Shown one piece after another: positions 25,666 through 33,099 of a stretch of 55,105 nucleotides of DNA. The notes beneath the pieces were generated by a model that saw only the letters and a program-made list of their open reading frames with translations, was not told where the DNA came from and did no database searches. Positions within the stretch are counted from its first letter, which is position 1; every line of letters begins with the position of its first letter. Made by a program: the position numbers and the translations under genes. This DNA is from Gammaproteobacteria bacterium (GTDB lineage: Bacteria; Pseudomonadota; Gammaproteobacteria; Steroidobacterales; Steroidobacteraceae): contig JAQGOF010000111.1 of the NCBI GenBank assembly GCA_028293745.1, positions 1 through 55,105 on the forward strand, in the 5' to 3' direction.

Positions 25666-26523
25666 GTGCCAGCGCTCCCTCGGCATGGCATCGTTCAGCC
25701 GAGGGTGCAACGAAGAATATCGCCTGTGCGCGGGGAATCAGACGTGCCGCCGGGTCAGACTCAGCAGATTCCCAGCCGTCCACGGCACGCGCGCTGGGTC
25801 AGAATCTCGCACTGGATCATCGCCACGGGCGTAGTGACACTCGCGGTCACCGGATTTGTCATCCTGATGGCCCACCCCAGGCTCTATTGGGGTGCGGCAG
25901 GCAATGATCTGATGCCGGCCCTGCTCGAGCTCCCCATCAGTAGAAATCACCACCACGGCGGTTGGGAGCGGAGTATTCCGTTTTCCACCGCGGCCGGCTC
26001 TGCAGTCAGTGCAGTTCGAACCTACGATATTCTGAACGAGAACAGTTGGGGGCGCAGCCTTCACTTCCTGGCCGCCTGGTTCCTCGTGGTGACCGGGATC
26101 GTGTATGTAGCCGCTGGGATCTGCAGTGGCCACATCAGGCGACATTTGTTGCCACGCGCGGGTGAATTCACGCCGCGACTGCTCTGGCAGGACCTGGTTG
26201 GTCACTTGCGGCTGGATAACCCGCTGGCAACCGGCGGGCGGCCGTCAACGGGCGCGGCGCCGTACGGACTCATTCAGAAGAGTACTTACCTGGGCGTCGT
26301 CTTTCTCGCCCTGCCCATGATGATCATTACCGGAATGGCGATGTCACCGGCCATTACCGCTGCCTTCCCGTTCCTTGCCGGAATGTTCGGCGGATCCCAG
26401 TCGGCCCGCACGGTTCACTTCTTCGTGTTTGCCGTCCTGGTCCTGTTTGTGCTCGTGCACGTGCTGATGGTCATCCTGTCCGGGTTCAAGCGCCAGATAC
26501 GTGCCATGACCCTCGGGAACTAG
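25666..26523 (+). CDS. Cytochrome b561-type membrane subunit partner of molybdopterin oxidoreductase
   Basis: Start uncertain: GTG 25666 has GGAG 9 nt upstream; GTG 25726 would remove 20 polar residues and is also possible. Four hydrophobic segments are visible, about 49-68, 130-155, 205-230 and 240-270. Candidate haem-b His residues are RISHW (segment 1), GRSLHFLAAW (segment 2), and ARTVHFFVF with FVLVHVLMV (last segment), the di-haem layout of the b561/FdoI/PhsC-like family. It hands electrons between the quinone pool and a periplasmic partner. The next gene begins 1 nt after its stop and encodes an exported sulfite-oxidase-fold protein, so the two form a membrane oxidoreductase complex. 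Confidence 0.82.
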   Translation: MPALPRHGIVQPRVQRRISPVRGESDVPPGQTQQIPSRPRHARWVRISHWIIATGVVTLAVTGFVILMAHPRLYWGAAGNDLMPALLELPISRNHHHGGWERSIPFSTAAGSAVSAVRTYDILNENSWGRSLHFLAAWFLVVTGIVYVAAGICSGHIRRHLLPRAGEFTPRLLWQDLVGHLRLDNPLATGGRPSTGAAPYGLIQKSTYLGVVFLALPMMIITGMAMSPAITAAFPFLAGMFGGSQSARTVHFFVFAVLVLFVLVHVLMVILSGFKRQIRAMTLGN

Positions 26524-26524
26524 C

Positions 26525-27295
26525 ATGAAAACCGAAAAAATAGTCGCGAGCCGCCGAACGCTCATTACCGGGCTCGCCTCCGCAGGTGGGCTGCTGCTGG
26601 CGGGATGCTCAAAAGAGCTGCCGCCGACGTACGGCAACATCCTCAGGATGGGCGACCTCCTGACCTACCAGTCCCAGCGGTTGCTCTTGCCCTCCAACTC
26701 GCTGGCGAAAGAATATGCTCGCCGCGACATATCCTCGATTCCGGCGATTGGCAATACCAATCCCGCGGACTCACACCAACAAACCTACAACGCGGCCCGC
26801 GGGGCAACGTACGAACACTTGCGAGCCGGTGGCTTTGCCGACTGGCGTCTATCGATCGAAGGCCGCGTCGCGCGGCCGGGCACCTATTCCCTGACAGACT
26901 TGCAGCGCTTCCCATCCCGCACGCAAATAACAAAGCACACATGCGAGGAGGGGTGGTCTGCGATCGCCGAGTGGACGGGAGTGCAGTTGCGGCGGGTGCT
27001 CGAGGCGGCAGGTATGCTGCCGAGCGCACGTTTTGTGAACTTCTACGCCTTCGATGACACGGCCGACGGCATCGATATGCACGATGCCCTGCACCCGCAA
27101 ACCATTCTCGCCTACGGCATGAACGGTCGCGAGCTGCCGGTTCCTCACGGAGCACCGGTGCGCCTGCGCGTTGAGACTCAGCTGGGCTACAAAAGCGTGA
27201 AGTTCCTGCAGCGAATCGTCGTCACCAATGAGTTCGACGACCTGGGCAAGCTGGGCCCGTTGCAGAACGGCTGGTCGTGGTATGTAGGCATCTGA
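26525..27295 (+). CDS. Exported molybdopterin-dependent oxidoreductase (sulfite oxidase/MsrP fold)
   Basis: 256 residues. The N terminus has a Tat-like SRRTLITGLASAGG motif followed by a lipobox-like LLAGC, so it may be a Tat-exported lipoprotein. The Oxidored_molyb domain runs from about 95 to 245: WRLSIEGRVARPGTYSLTDLQRFP, then TCEEGWSAIAEWTGVQL where Cys140 is the expected molybdenum ligand, and GRELPVPHGAPVRLRVETQLGYKSVKFLQ, the classic end motif. It probably catalyses sulfite or sulfoxide chemistry in the periplasm with the upstream cytochrome b as electron partner. Smaller than MsrP and lacking its typical N-terminal linker; substrate unknown. Confidence 0.87.
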   Translation: MKTEKIVASRRTLITGLASAGGLLLAGCSKELPPTYGNILRMGDLLTYQSQRLLLPSNSLAKEYARRDISSIPAIGNTNPADSHQQTYNAARGATYEHLRAGGFADWRLSIEGRVARPGTYSLTDLQRFPSRTQITKHTCEEGWSAIAEWTGVQLRRVLEAAGMLPSARFVNFYAFDDTADGIDMHDALHPQTILAYGMNGRELPVPHGAPVRLRVETQLGYKSVKFLQRIVVTNEFDDLGKLGPLQNGWSWYVGI

Positions 27296-27360
27296 GCACT
27301 CCGGTGGCGTTGCTCCGCTGCCCGGTTGACTCATACATAGGCGCTTGGCAATATAGCGTT

Positions 27361-27669
27361 ATGACTATAGATCTGGAAGCGGGCCTGAAGGCGCTCGCCA
27401 GCGAAAAACGGTTGCAGATACTCACCTGGCTGAAGGACCCGGTGGCCCATTTCCCGCCGCAGACGGACGGGGACCTCGTGAAGGACGGGGTTTGTGGACT
27501 GTTCATCACCGAGAAACTGGGCGTGTCACAGCCTACCGCGTCGGAACATCTGCGGATCCTGTCCGATGCAGGGTTCCTGACCGGCAGGAAGATCAAGCAA
27601 TGGATTTTCTACCGTCGGGATGAAAAGGAGATCGCCGCCTTCAAGGCACTCCTGAGAACACACATATAG
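27361..27669 (+). CDS. ArsR/SmtB-type winged-helix regulator
   Basis: 102 residues from the ATG at 27361; the frame opens earlier (27277) but that part overlaps the upstream gene. Layout: LKALASEKRLQILTWLKDP, then HFPPQTDGDLVKDGVCGLFI, an HTH with LGVSQPTASEHLRILSDAGFL as recognition region, and a wing KIKQWIFYRRDE. The 'HFPPQ-DGDLV-DGVCG' insert marks a subgroup of ArsR-like repressors without the arsenic Cys-x-Cys site on the HTH helix; a single Cys is in DGVCG. It begins 65 bp after the molybdoenzyme and precedes RidA by 9 bp, so it may control the RidA-PhzF pair. Confidence 0.87.
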   Translation: MTIDLEAGLKALASEKRLQILTWLKDPVAHFPPQTDGDLVKDGVCGLFITEKLGVSQPTASEHLRILSDAGFLTGRKIKQWIFYRRDEKEIAAFKALLRTHI

Positions 27670-27678
27670 GAGCTCGAA

Positions 27679-28143
27679 ATGTCGGTTTACGAAAAACTGC
27701 GTGCGCTGTCGATTTCACTTCCGCAGGTCACGCCACCGGCCGCGGCGTATGTCCCCTTCGTGCGCAGCGGTAATCAGCTGTTCTTGTCCGGCCACATAGC
27801 CAAAAAGGACGGTCGGCCATGGCGAGGGCAACTCGGCACCGACCTCACGACCGAGGAGGGCAAAGTGGCCGCGCGCGGCATCGCCATCGACTTGATGGGC
27901 ACGTTGCACGCTGCGGTCGGCGACCTCGAAAAGGTGGCGCGCATAGTGAAGCTGATGGTTCTCGTCAACAGCAGCTCAACATTTACGGAGCAGCATATCG
28001 TTGCCAACGGTGCGTCGGAGCTCTTGAAGGAAGTGTTCGGCGAACGTGGCGCACACGCGCGAAGCGCTTTTGGTGTAGCGCAGATCCCATTCGGATCGTG
28101 TGTCGAGATTGAACTGCTCGCGGAGCTGGCTGATGGGACGTGA
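27679..28143 (+). CDS. RidA-family (YjgF/YER057c/UK114) protein
   Basis: 154 residues with GGAG upstream of the ATG. It is the longer RidA subfamily with an N-terminal EKLRALSISLPQVTPPAAAYVPFVRSG stretch. Core motifs are LFLSGHIAKKDG, ARGIAIDLMGTLHAAVGDLEKVARIVKLMVLVNSS and the C-terminal RSAFGVAQIPFGSCVEIELLAEL, which carries the conserved Arg and Glu of the deaminase pocket. RidA enzymes hydrolyse reactive enamine/imine intermediates from PLP enzymes; this subgroup may act on other enamines. It overlaps phzF-like by 11 bp, indicating translational coupling. Confidence 0.9.
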   Translation: MSVYEKLRALSISLPQVTPPAAAYVPFVRSGNQLFLSGHIAKKDGRPWRGQLGTDLTTEEGKVAARGIAIDLMGTLHAAVGDLEKVARIVKLMVLVNSSSTFTEQHIVANGASELLKEVFGERGAHARSAFGVAQIPFGSCVEIELLAELADGT

Positions 28144-29026
28144 GCAGGAATACCGTTACCGCGTAGTCGACGTATTTACGGAGCATCCGCTCGAGGGCAA
28201 TGCGCTCGCCGTGTTTCCCGATGCGTCCACGATCGACGCATCGATGATGCAGCGGATCGCCCGGGAGTTGAATTTAGCCGAGACGGCTTTTGTTCTTCCG
28301 TCCACGCGCAGCGATTGCGCGGCACGTGTACGGATCTTCACGCCGGCGAAGGAAATGCTCTTCGCCGGGCATCCGACAATCGGTACAGCGTTCGTTCTGC
28401 TCGACGAAGGCCTCGTGCCCGGAAAGACGGGCGACTTCATGCTCGAGGAGAATATCGGTCCGGTACCCGTACGCGTCGAGACTGGCGCACGGCCGATGGT
28501 GTGGCTAAGTACACCGTCCATAGAAGTTGGGCCATGCTATGACCCGGCGCTCTGCGCCAACGTGCTGGGACTCTCGACAAAGGATCTGCTCGACATTGCG
28601 CCTCAACGTCTGAGCGCCGGCAATCCGACAATCTTCGTGGCGTTGCGTGACCGGCTGGCCGTGGATCGCGCCTGGCTCGATCTGACCGGCATGAGGCAAC
28701 TGCGGGGTTCGAATGCGGAGCTGATGTGCGTGTTCGTTTTCACGCCGACCGCGGAGGGGGGCTATTCACGGATGTTCGCACCTGAATACGGCGTCCCTGA
28801 AGATCCGGCCACGGGCAGTTCTACCGGGCCCCTCGCGGCCTTCATGATGCGCCATGGGCTGGTCGCGAACTCCAGCGATACGCGCCTGGTCAGCGAGCAG
28901 GGTACGAAAATGGGTCGTCGTAGCTTCGTCCATGTCCACGTACGCGATGACAGTGGCGCCAAGGGGATCGAGGTTGGTGGGCACGTGACACCGTTGGTGA
29001 CCGCTGCCATGCGGCTCACCATCTGA
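28133..29026 (+). CDS. PhzF-family isomerase/epimerase-like protein
   Basis: The ATG at 28133 has GGAG 7 nt upstream inside the ridA end; the frame opening at 28100 is not used. The 297-residue product matches the PhzF/DAP-epimerase-like fold: YRVVDVFTEHPLEGNALAVFP, LNLAETAFVLPS with the catalytic Glu, RIFTPAKEMLFAGHPTIGTA in the first lobe, and PEDPATGSSTGPLAAFM in the second lobe. The family includes PhzF (phenazine synthesis) and many enzymes of unknown function that isomerise or epimerise via proton transfer. With RidA it may act on amino-acid-derived enamines. No phenazine genes are present. Confidence 0.9.
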   Translation: MGREQEYRYRVVDVFTEHPLEGNALAVFPDASTIDASMMQRIARELNLAETAFVLPSTRSDCAARVRIFTPAKEMLFAGHPTIGTAFVLLDEGLVPGKTGDFMLEENIGPVPVRVETGARPMVWLSTPSIEVGPCYDPALCANVLGLSTKDLLDIAPQRLSAGNPTIFVALRDRLAVDRAWLDLTGMRQLRGSNAELMCVFVFTPTAEGGYSRMFAPEYGVPEDPATGSSTGPLAAFMMRHGLVANSSDTRLVSEQGTKMGRRSFVHVHVRDDSGAKGIEVGGHVTPLVTAAMRLTI

Positions 29027-29085
29027 AACACTGCGGTATCCATGTCATCGATTCTGAGGATGTCCGCGCCATAATGGCTGTGTCG

Positions 29086-29415
29086 TCAGAATTTATTGTC
29101 CAACACGCGCCGAGGCCGTACTCGCTTGTCAGCGACTGAGAACGACAGCGCCTGGCCATCGCGATCCAGCCCAGGGTCGGCGATCAGATCGAGTTCCTGA
29201 AGCAGACCCAGCGCCCAAAGTGCCTCGACATAGGCACCGATCTCCGTGGTGGGCGAGCCCTGCTCAATAGCAACTACGGTTGCGCGCGCCCGCCCTATTT
29301 GACGTGCCAGATCTTCCTGCCGCAATTTGCGGCGAGTTCGGGCAAAGCGAATCCTCGACCCTAAACGGGCCAAGGCCTGGGCAGGAGCGTCATCTGGGGG
29401 TATGTTTCGCTTCAT
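29086..29415 (-). CDS. Xre/HipB-like HTH protein, orphan antitoxin candidate
   Basis: 109 residues from the ATG at 29415 (another ATG at 29433 lies inside the operator, which argues against it). The Xre HTH is at about 20-75: LGSRIRFARTRRKLRQEDLARQIGRARATVVAIEQG. The tail LWALGLLQELDLIADPGLDRDGQAL and the basic end RPRRVLDNKF match HipB-like antitoxins, whose gene is normally followed at once by hipA. Here the downstream side (29027-29085) only holds the end of the phzF-like gene, so no toxin is present. It may be a solitary repressor left after toxin loss. No Shine-Dalgarno is visible. Confidence 0.78.
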   Translation of the reverse strand: MKRNIPPDDAPAQALARLGSRIRFARTRRKLRQEDLARQIGRARATVVAIEQGSPTTEIGAYVEALWALGLLQELDLIADPGLDRDGQALSFSVADKRVRPRRVLDNKF

Positions 29416-29462
29416 GTACGCTATAATTGACATTATCGACTCTAATGTAAATTATAGCGTAC
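29416..29462. promoter_or_regulatory. 47-bp near-perfect inverted repeat: operator/promoter of the Xre gene
   Basis: Two 20-bp arms (29416-29435 and 29443-29462) separated by 7 bp match at 19 of 20 positions; outer ends are GTACGCTATAATT and its complement. It abuts the ATG of the Xre gene. Each arm carries TATAAT: leftward at 29456-29451, facing the Xre gene, and rightward at 29422-29427. Such symmetry fits autoregulation by an Xre/HipB-type dimer (or two dimers) that covers the -10 boxes. The block is strikingly AT-rich compared with its surroundings. Confidence 0.75.
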
Positions 29463-29798
29463 ACGTCCAGCACGGGTTCGCCGGAGCACGCCGCGACCCA
29501 CGGGGACGCCGCAGGGCCGCTTGCGCCGAATTGGCTCATAACCCAAGCCCATGATGGCCCTTACTAACGCACGGCGGCGTCCGCATGCTGACAGCACTCC
29601 AACGCGCAGTGTGCTTCATGAGAAATTTCCGTGTGACGTTTGCAGCCGTCCTGCTGGTCGGTGGGTGGACAGCCGCAATCCGCACGCGATTTATCTGGGC
29701 CCACATCACGGCGACGTCTGCTCGCTGGGAACAGGCTTACTCGGCACATTGCGCCTAGTATCTGTCCCCGGTGTGCCAATCATAGAGTGCCGATTCAC
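29463..29798. other. Intergenic region between the Xre operator and the CDF transporter
   Basis: 336 bp without a firm gene. One 57-codon frame (29585-29758) is noted separately. GC content rises to the local average right after the operator. No repeat, strong hairpin or clear promoter was seen apart from the rightward TATAAT in the operator. Confidence 0.5.
29585..29758 (+). CDS. Possible small exported/membrane peptide (57 aa), doubtful
   Basis: An ATG-started frame of 57 residues with a hydrophobic core (FRVTFAAVLLVGGWTAAI, about 15-32) after a short basic start, ending in WEQAYSAHCA. A second ATG at 29618 would begin directly at the basic start of a signal-like segment. No Shine-Dalgarno is obvious. 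Small exported peptides often accompany metal transporter genes, and a CDF gene begins 40 bp downstream, but chance cannot be excluded. Confidence 0.2.
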   Translation: MLTALQRAVCFMRNFRVTFAAVLLVGGWTAAIRTRFIWAHITATSARWEQAYSAHCA

Positions 29799-30743
29799 AT
29801 GACCGCCGAGACAGACCATCGCCACGATCATGGCCATCACCACGATCATGGCCATCACCACAAAGGCGAGGCCGCGAGCGAGCGCCGCTTATGGGTTGCC
29901 TTGACCGTTCTGGCAGCCTTTACACTCGTAGAAGCGGTAGGGGGATTCTGGTCCCACTCCATCGCCCTGCTGGCCGAGGCTGCCCACATGTTGGCGGATT
30001 GCGGCTCGCTGATCCTTGCCGTGATCGCAATCCGCGTGAGCAGGCGCCCTGCGAGTTACCATCGCACGTACGGTAACCGCCGATATCAGCCGCTGGCCGC
30101 TTACACGAATGGGTTGTTGCTGCTCGCAATCACCGTAGCGGTCGTTTTCGAAGCCGCACAGCGTCTCGTTTCCCCAGCACAGGTCAATGGCAGAGTGATG
30201 TTGGTGGTCGCTGTCGCTGGCGGCATCGCGAACCTCGTCGCGTTCCTCATTCTCTCGGGTGCGAGCTCGCTGAACGAGCGCAGCGCGCGAGCGCATGTGT
30301 TCAGCGATCTGCTCGGCTCGGTCGCAGCCACGGTGGGAGCCGTGATCATCCTGGTCTTCGGATGGGTTGCCGCGGACCCGCTGCTCTCACTCGCCGTTTC
30401 GGTGCTGATATTCCGCTCGGGTTGGCGGCTGACCGTGGACTCTGCACACATCTTGTTGGAAGGCTCGCCGTCCGGATTCGACACGCAGGCGGTTGAACGT
30501 GAGCTTGGAGATATCCCGGATGTATGTGACATACACCATTTGCACGCCTGGTCGCTGACCGGAGAGAAGGTCATGGCGACACTGCACGCGCAGATAAACG
30601 AGGGAGTGGACGGGGACGTCGCACTCGGCAAGGTTACAAGCGTCTTGCGCCATCGGTTCGGCGTCGAGCATGCAACTGTGCAGATCGAAGAAGGGGAGTG
30701 TCCCGCCCCGGAGGGCGCGGCCGGTTGCCGCGGCGCGTGTTAG
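29799..30743 (+). CDS. CDF-family zinc/cadmium/cobalt efflux protein with His-rich N terminus
   Basis: The ATG at 29799 is chosen because the conserved protein starts with the His-rich tail; a GTG at 29787 is possible and the ribosome site is weak. Of 314 residues, the first 22 contain (HDHGHH)2. Six hydrophobic segments follow. The CDF metal site is seen as His63-x3-Asp67 (AHMLADCG) and His166-x3-Asp170 (AHVFSDLLG), the ZitB/CzcD pattern for zinc. The cytoplasmic domain (about 225-300) has VCDIHHLHAWSLTGEK, and the protein ends in a Cys/Gly-rich tail (CPAPEGAAGCRGAC), which could bind metal. It exports divalent metal from the cytosol by proton antiport. Its stop overlaps the response-regulator gene by 4 bp, tail to tail. 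Confidence 0.92.
   Translation: MTAETDHRHDHGHHHDHGHHHKGEAASERRLWVALTVLAAFTLVEAVGGFWSHSIALLAEAAHMLADCGSLILAVIAIRVSRRPASYHRTYGNRRYQPLAAYTNGLLLLAITVAVVFEAAQRLVSPAQVNGRVMLVVAVAGGIANLVAFLILSGASSLNERSARAHVFSDLLGSVAATVGAVIILVFGWVAADPLLSLAVSVLIFRSGWRLTVDSAHILLEGSPSGFDTQAVERELGDIPDVCDIHHLHAWSLTGEKVMATLHAQINEGVDGDVALGKVTSVLRHRFGVEHATVQIEEGECPAPEGAAGCRGAC
29823..29858 (+). repeat. Two perfect tandem 18-bp copies in the CDF gene
   Basis: The unit CACGATCATGGCCATCAC occurs twice head to tail without mismatch and codes for HDHGHH repeats in the metal-binding tail. Identity at the DNA level suggests a recent duplication or slippage, so copy number may vary among strains. Confidence 0.85.
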
Positions 30744-31894
30744 GTGGCGGCTTTCGCTGCCGGCACCACGACCTGGATGACCTCATCCAGCAGCTCCGGT
30801 CCGAAGTTGCGGGTGCGCTCCAGGAACAGGCTCGTGACTTCGAAGCCGCGGGAAACGAGCAGCGTACCCACGTGAGTGCGGATGTCCTGCGCGATCACCA
30901 TTCCCGGTTGGACCGCCTTCAACGGAATCCGCCGAGCCTCGCTCTTACCGGACCCGGCTCCGAGATGCTGGCCGAGCTTCTCGATCAGCGCTTCCGTATA
31001 TCGGGGCGCGCGCCGGCGCAATGTCTGAACCGCCACATCCACCGAGTGACCCTGGGTATTCAACACGTCATACTCCAGAACGAGTCCGAGGATGCGTGCT
31101 CCCGTACCAATGGTTCCGTCCCCGAGTCGCAGCAGGGCCTCGTCGTTCCAGTTGAGCGCCGCGAGAATCTGGACGACCGGATCCAGGCGCGGGATGTTCT
31201 CCAGCAGCGACATCGCCACATCGGGCACTCCCGCCGCAAGGGTCTTCTCGGTCTGAGTCAGCGGCTCGCCGTAATACAGTTTCTCGAGCAGCGCCGGTGG
31301 CAACGACAGATAGCCGATTTGCGAGAGCATCGCTGCAGCCTCGAGCTGCCAGAAGTCGGTGCAGTGGAGGGCCGCTGCGAGGTCCAGAGCCAGCCGCTTG
31401 ACGCGGCTGGCACGGCCAAACGCGATAGGGTTGGCAATGGCCAATACATCTACCAGCGCCTTGATGCACCCGATCAATGTCTCCTTGAGAATGGAGCGTT
31501 CCGCGTTGATCAACCGGTACTGGATCACTCCGGCTTCCACGGCCGTCTTCAGCTGATCCGGCGGGCAGGGTTTGGCGAGAAATCTGAAAATTCGCGCGTT
31601 GTTGACCGCGCGGATGGCGGCGTCCCGTCCCGGCTCGCCGGTCAGTAGAATGCGGGTCGCGTCTGGGTAGAAGGTCATTACGTGATGCAGGAAAGTGGCG
31701 CCGTCCATTCCCGGCATGCGCATGTCTGAAATCACGACGCAAGCGCCTCCGGACTTCTTGAGAGCTTTCAGTCCCTCATCACCGCTCAAGGCAGTGTGAA
31801 CCTCGTAGTCCTTACGCAGATGCAACACCAGCCCCTCTACGACCCGGGGCTCGTCATCCACACATAAGATTCGCGGGCGTTCCTGCGCGTTCAT
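30740..31894 (-). CDS. Response regulator with degenerate HD-GYP-like output domain
   Basis: 384 residues. Receiver domain 8-125 with CVDDE, phospho-acceptor Asp57 (ISDMRMPGMDG), TGE and KPCPPDQL. The output (about 135-330) follows the RpfG-type HD fold, but the catalytic signature is lost: where active proteins have 'HDIGK', this one has SQIGY (191-195), and an upstream His is replaced (FGRASRVKRLAL). So c-di-GMP hydrolysis is not expected; a binding or adaptor role is likely. The end (about 335-375) is PGMVIAQDIRTHVGTLLVSRG, a small domain found behind such regulators. It is third in an operon with a kinase and an RR-HDOD protein; its start overlaps the previous stop by 4 bp. Confidence 0.85.
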   Translation of the reverse strand: MNAQERPRILCVDDEPRVVEGLVLHLRKDYEVHTALSGDEGLKALKKSGGACVVISDMRMPGMDGATFLHHVMTFYPDATRILLTGEPGRDAAIRAVNNARIFRFLAKPCPPDQLKTAVEAGVIQYRLINAERSILKETLIGCIKALVDVLAIANPIAFGRASRVKRLALDLAAALHCTDFWQLEAAAMLSQIGYLSLPPALLEKLYYGEPLTQTEKTLAAGVPDVAMSLLENIPRLDPVVQILAALNWNDEALLRLGDGTIGTGARILGLVLEYDVLNTQGHSVDVAVQTLRRRAPRYTEALIEKLGQHLGAGSGKSEARRIPLKAVQPGMVIAQDIRTHVGTLLVSRGFEVTSLFLERTRNFGPELLDEVIQVVVPAAKAAT

Positions 31895-33099
31895 GCAGCG
31901 ACCTCTTGGGAAGCGGTAGTTTCTGCAACGCGCCGCACCGCCTCTTCCCAGCTGAACGGCGCCTTCACGGCAAGCAGATACCGTGAATCGATCTTGGAAT
32001 CGGGTGGTACCACCGCGTTGAAAACGGACGCGTCGTCAGCCACGAGTGCATGTCCGATGACCAAAGCGCTCAGAACGTCAAACTCCGTTTGTGTCACACG
32101 CTCAGGTTGATGATGGTGCGCCACCGCCTCCACGACCGGGTAAGGCAGTCCCCAGATCCCAAGCAGATATGCGCCGATCTCGGCGTGCGACGCCCCTAGG
32201 ACCTGGTACTCCGCCGCATGCAGGGGAATGTCCTGAGACACAGCCAACTCGACCGCGCGCGTGAGGTCCTGTGGGCACTCCTGGGCAAGTACCCAGTAAC
32301 CGATGTCATGCAGCAATCCGGCCAGCAAAGTGTCATCAGAGATGGGCGTCCTGGCTGCCAGGGCATTGGCCGCAGCGGCCACGGCGTGTACGTGTCGTTG
32401 CAGTTTCTCGAGGTCCAGTCCCGCGCAGGCTTTGCCCGGCCAGCGGGAGAAGATCTCGACCGACATCGCGAGGTTGCGGATTGACTGGAATCCGAGGTAG
32501 CTCACCGCCTGCTCGATGTTGGAGATACGCCTTGCGAGCCGGAAGAAAGCGGAATTGACGATCTGCAACATGCGCGCTGCCAGCGCCGAATCGGACCCCA
32601 CGAGCTTGGCAACGTCGGCCAGCGTCACACTGTCATCCTTGACGATACCCTGGAGAGCCGAATAGATCCGCGGAAGTGTAGGCAGGGCGCGGATGCGTCC
32701 TACCAGCGAGCGCAGGCCGGGTTGATTCAGCAGCTCATGCAGCAACAGGCAGCGGTCGATCACGTTCTCGAGCTGCTGGGGCTGACACGGCTTGCTCAAG
32801 TACTGGTGAGCAACTGAAACCAGGCGGACGGTCTGCTGTAGCTCGGCATAGCCCGACAACACGATGCGAACTGTTTCCGGCCAGCGTTCGTTTACGATCT
32901 CCAGCAGTTTGGCGCCATCCATCCCGGGCATGCGCATGTCCGTCACAATGACGTCACAAGGGCGCTCCTGCATCCTTTCGATGGCTACCGTGCCACTCTC
33001 CACGAATTGCATCTCCCACTTCGTATGCAGGCGATGAAGCCTGGTTCGCAGTCCTGCGAGCACCGCGGGCTCATCGTCCACAAATAGAATGCGTTTCAT
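31891..33099 (-). CDS. Response regulator with HDOD output domain
   Basis: 402 residues. Receiver 3-120: FVDDEPAVLAGLR, phospho-acceptor Asp54 in VTDMRMPGMDG, SGY and SKPCQPQQL. The HDOD domain (about 135-335) has LPTLPRIYSALQ, LADVAKLVGSDSALAARMLQIVNSAFF, ISNIEQAVSYLGFQSIRNLAMSVEIF, LLAGLLHDIGYWVLAQ and VGASHAEIGAYLLGIWGLP (with AVAHHHQP). HDOD proteins usually act as signal output without phosphodiesterase activity, despite the HD pair. The gene overlaps its neighbours on both sides by 4 bp (ATGA), so kinase, HDOD and degenerate-HD regulators are made together. Confidence 0.9.
   Translation of the reverse strand: MKRILFVDDEPAVLAGLRTRLHRLHTKWEMQFVESGTVAIERMQERPCDVIVTDMRMPGMDGAKLLEIVNERWPETVRIVLSGYAELQQTVRLVSVAHQYLSKPCQPQQLENVIDRCLLLHELLNQPGLRSLVGRIRALPTLPRIYSALQGIVKDDSVTLADVAKLVGSDSALAARMLQIVNSAFFRLARRISNIEQAVSYLGFQSIRNLAMSVEIFSRWPGKACAGLDLEKLQRHVHAVAAAANALAARTPISDDTLLAGLLHDIGYWVLAQECPQDLTRAVELAVSQDIPLHAAEYQVLGASHAEIGAYLLGIWGLPYPVVEAVAHHHQPERVTQTEFDVLSALVIGHALVADDASVFNAVVPPDSKIDSRYLLAVKAPFSWEEAVRRVAETTASQEVAA

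Noticed and set aside
28133..29026. Phenazine biosynthesis gene phzF
   Set aside because: Only the broad PhzF family fold is supported; no other phenazine genes are present.
29027..29085. Remnant of hipA downstream of the HipB-like gene
   Set aside because: Only 59 bp, no kinase motif readable in any frame.
29823..29858. CRISPR-like or microsatellite repeat
   Set aside because: Two adjacent copies without spacers, in frame within the His-rich tail of the CDF protein.
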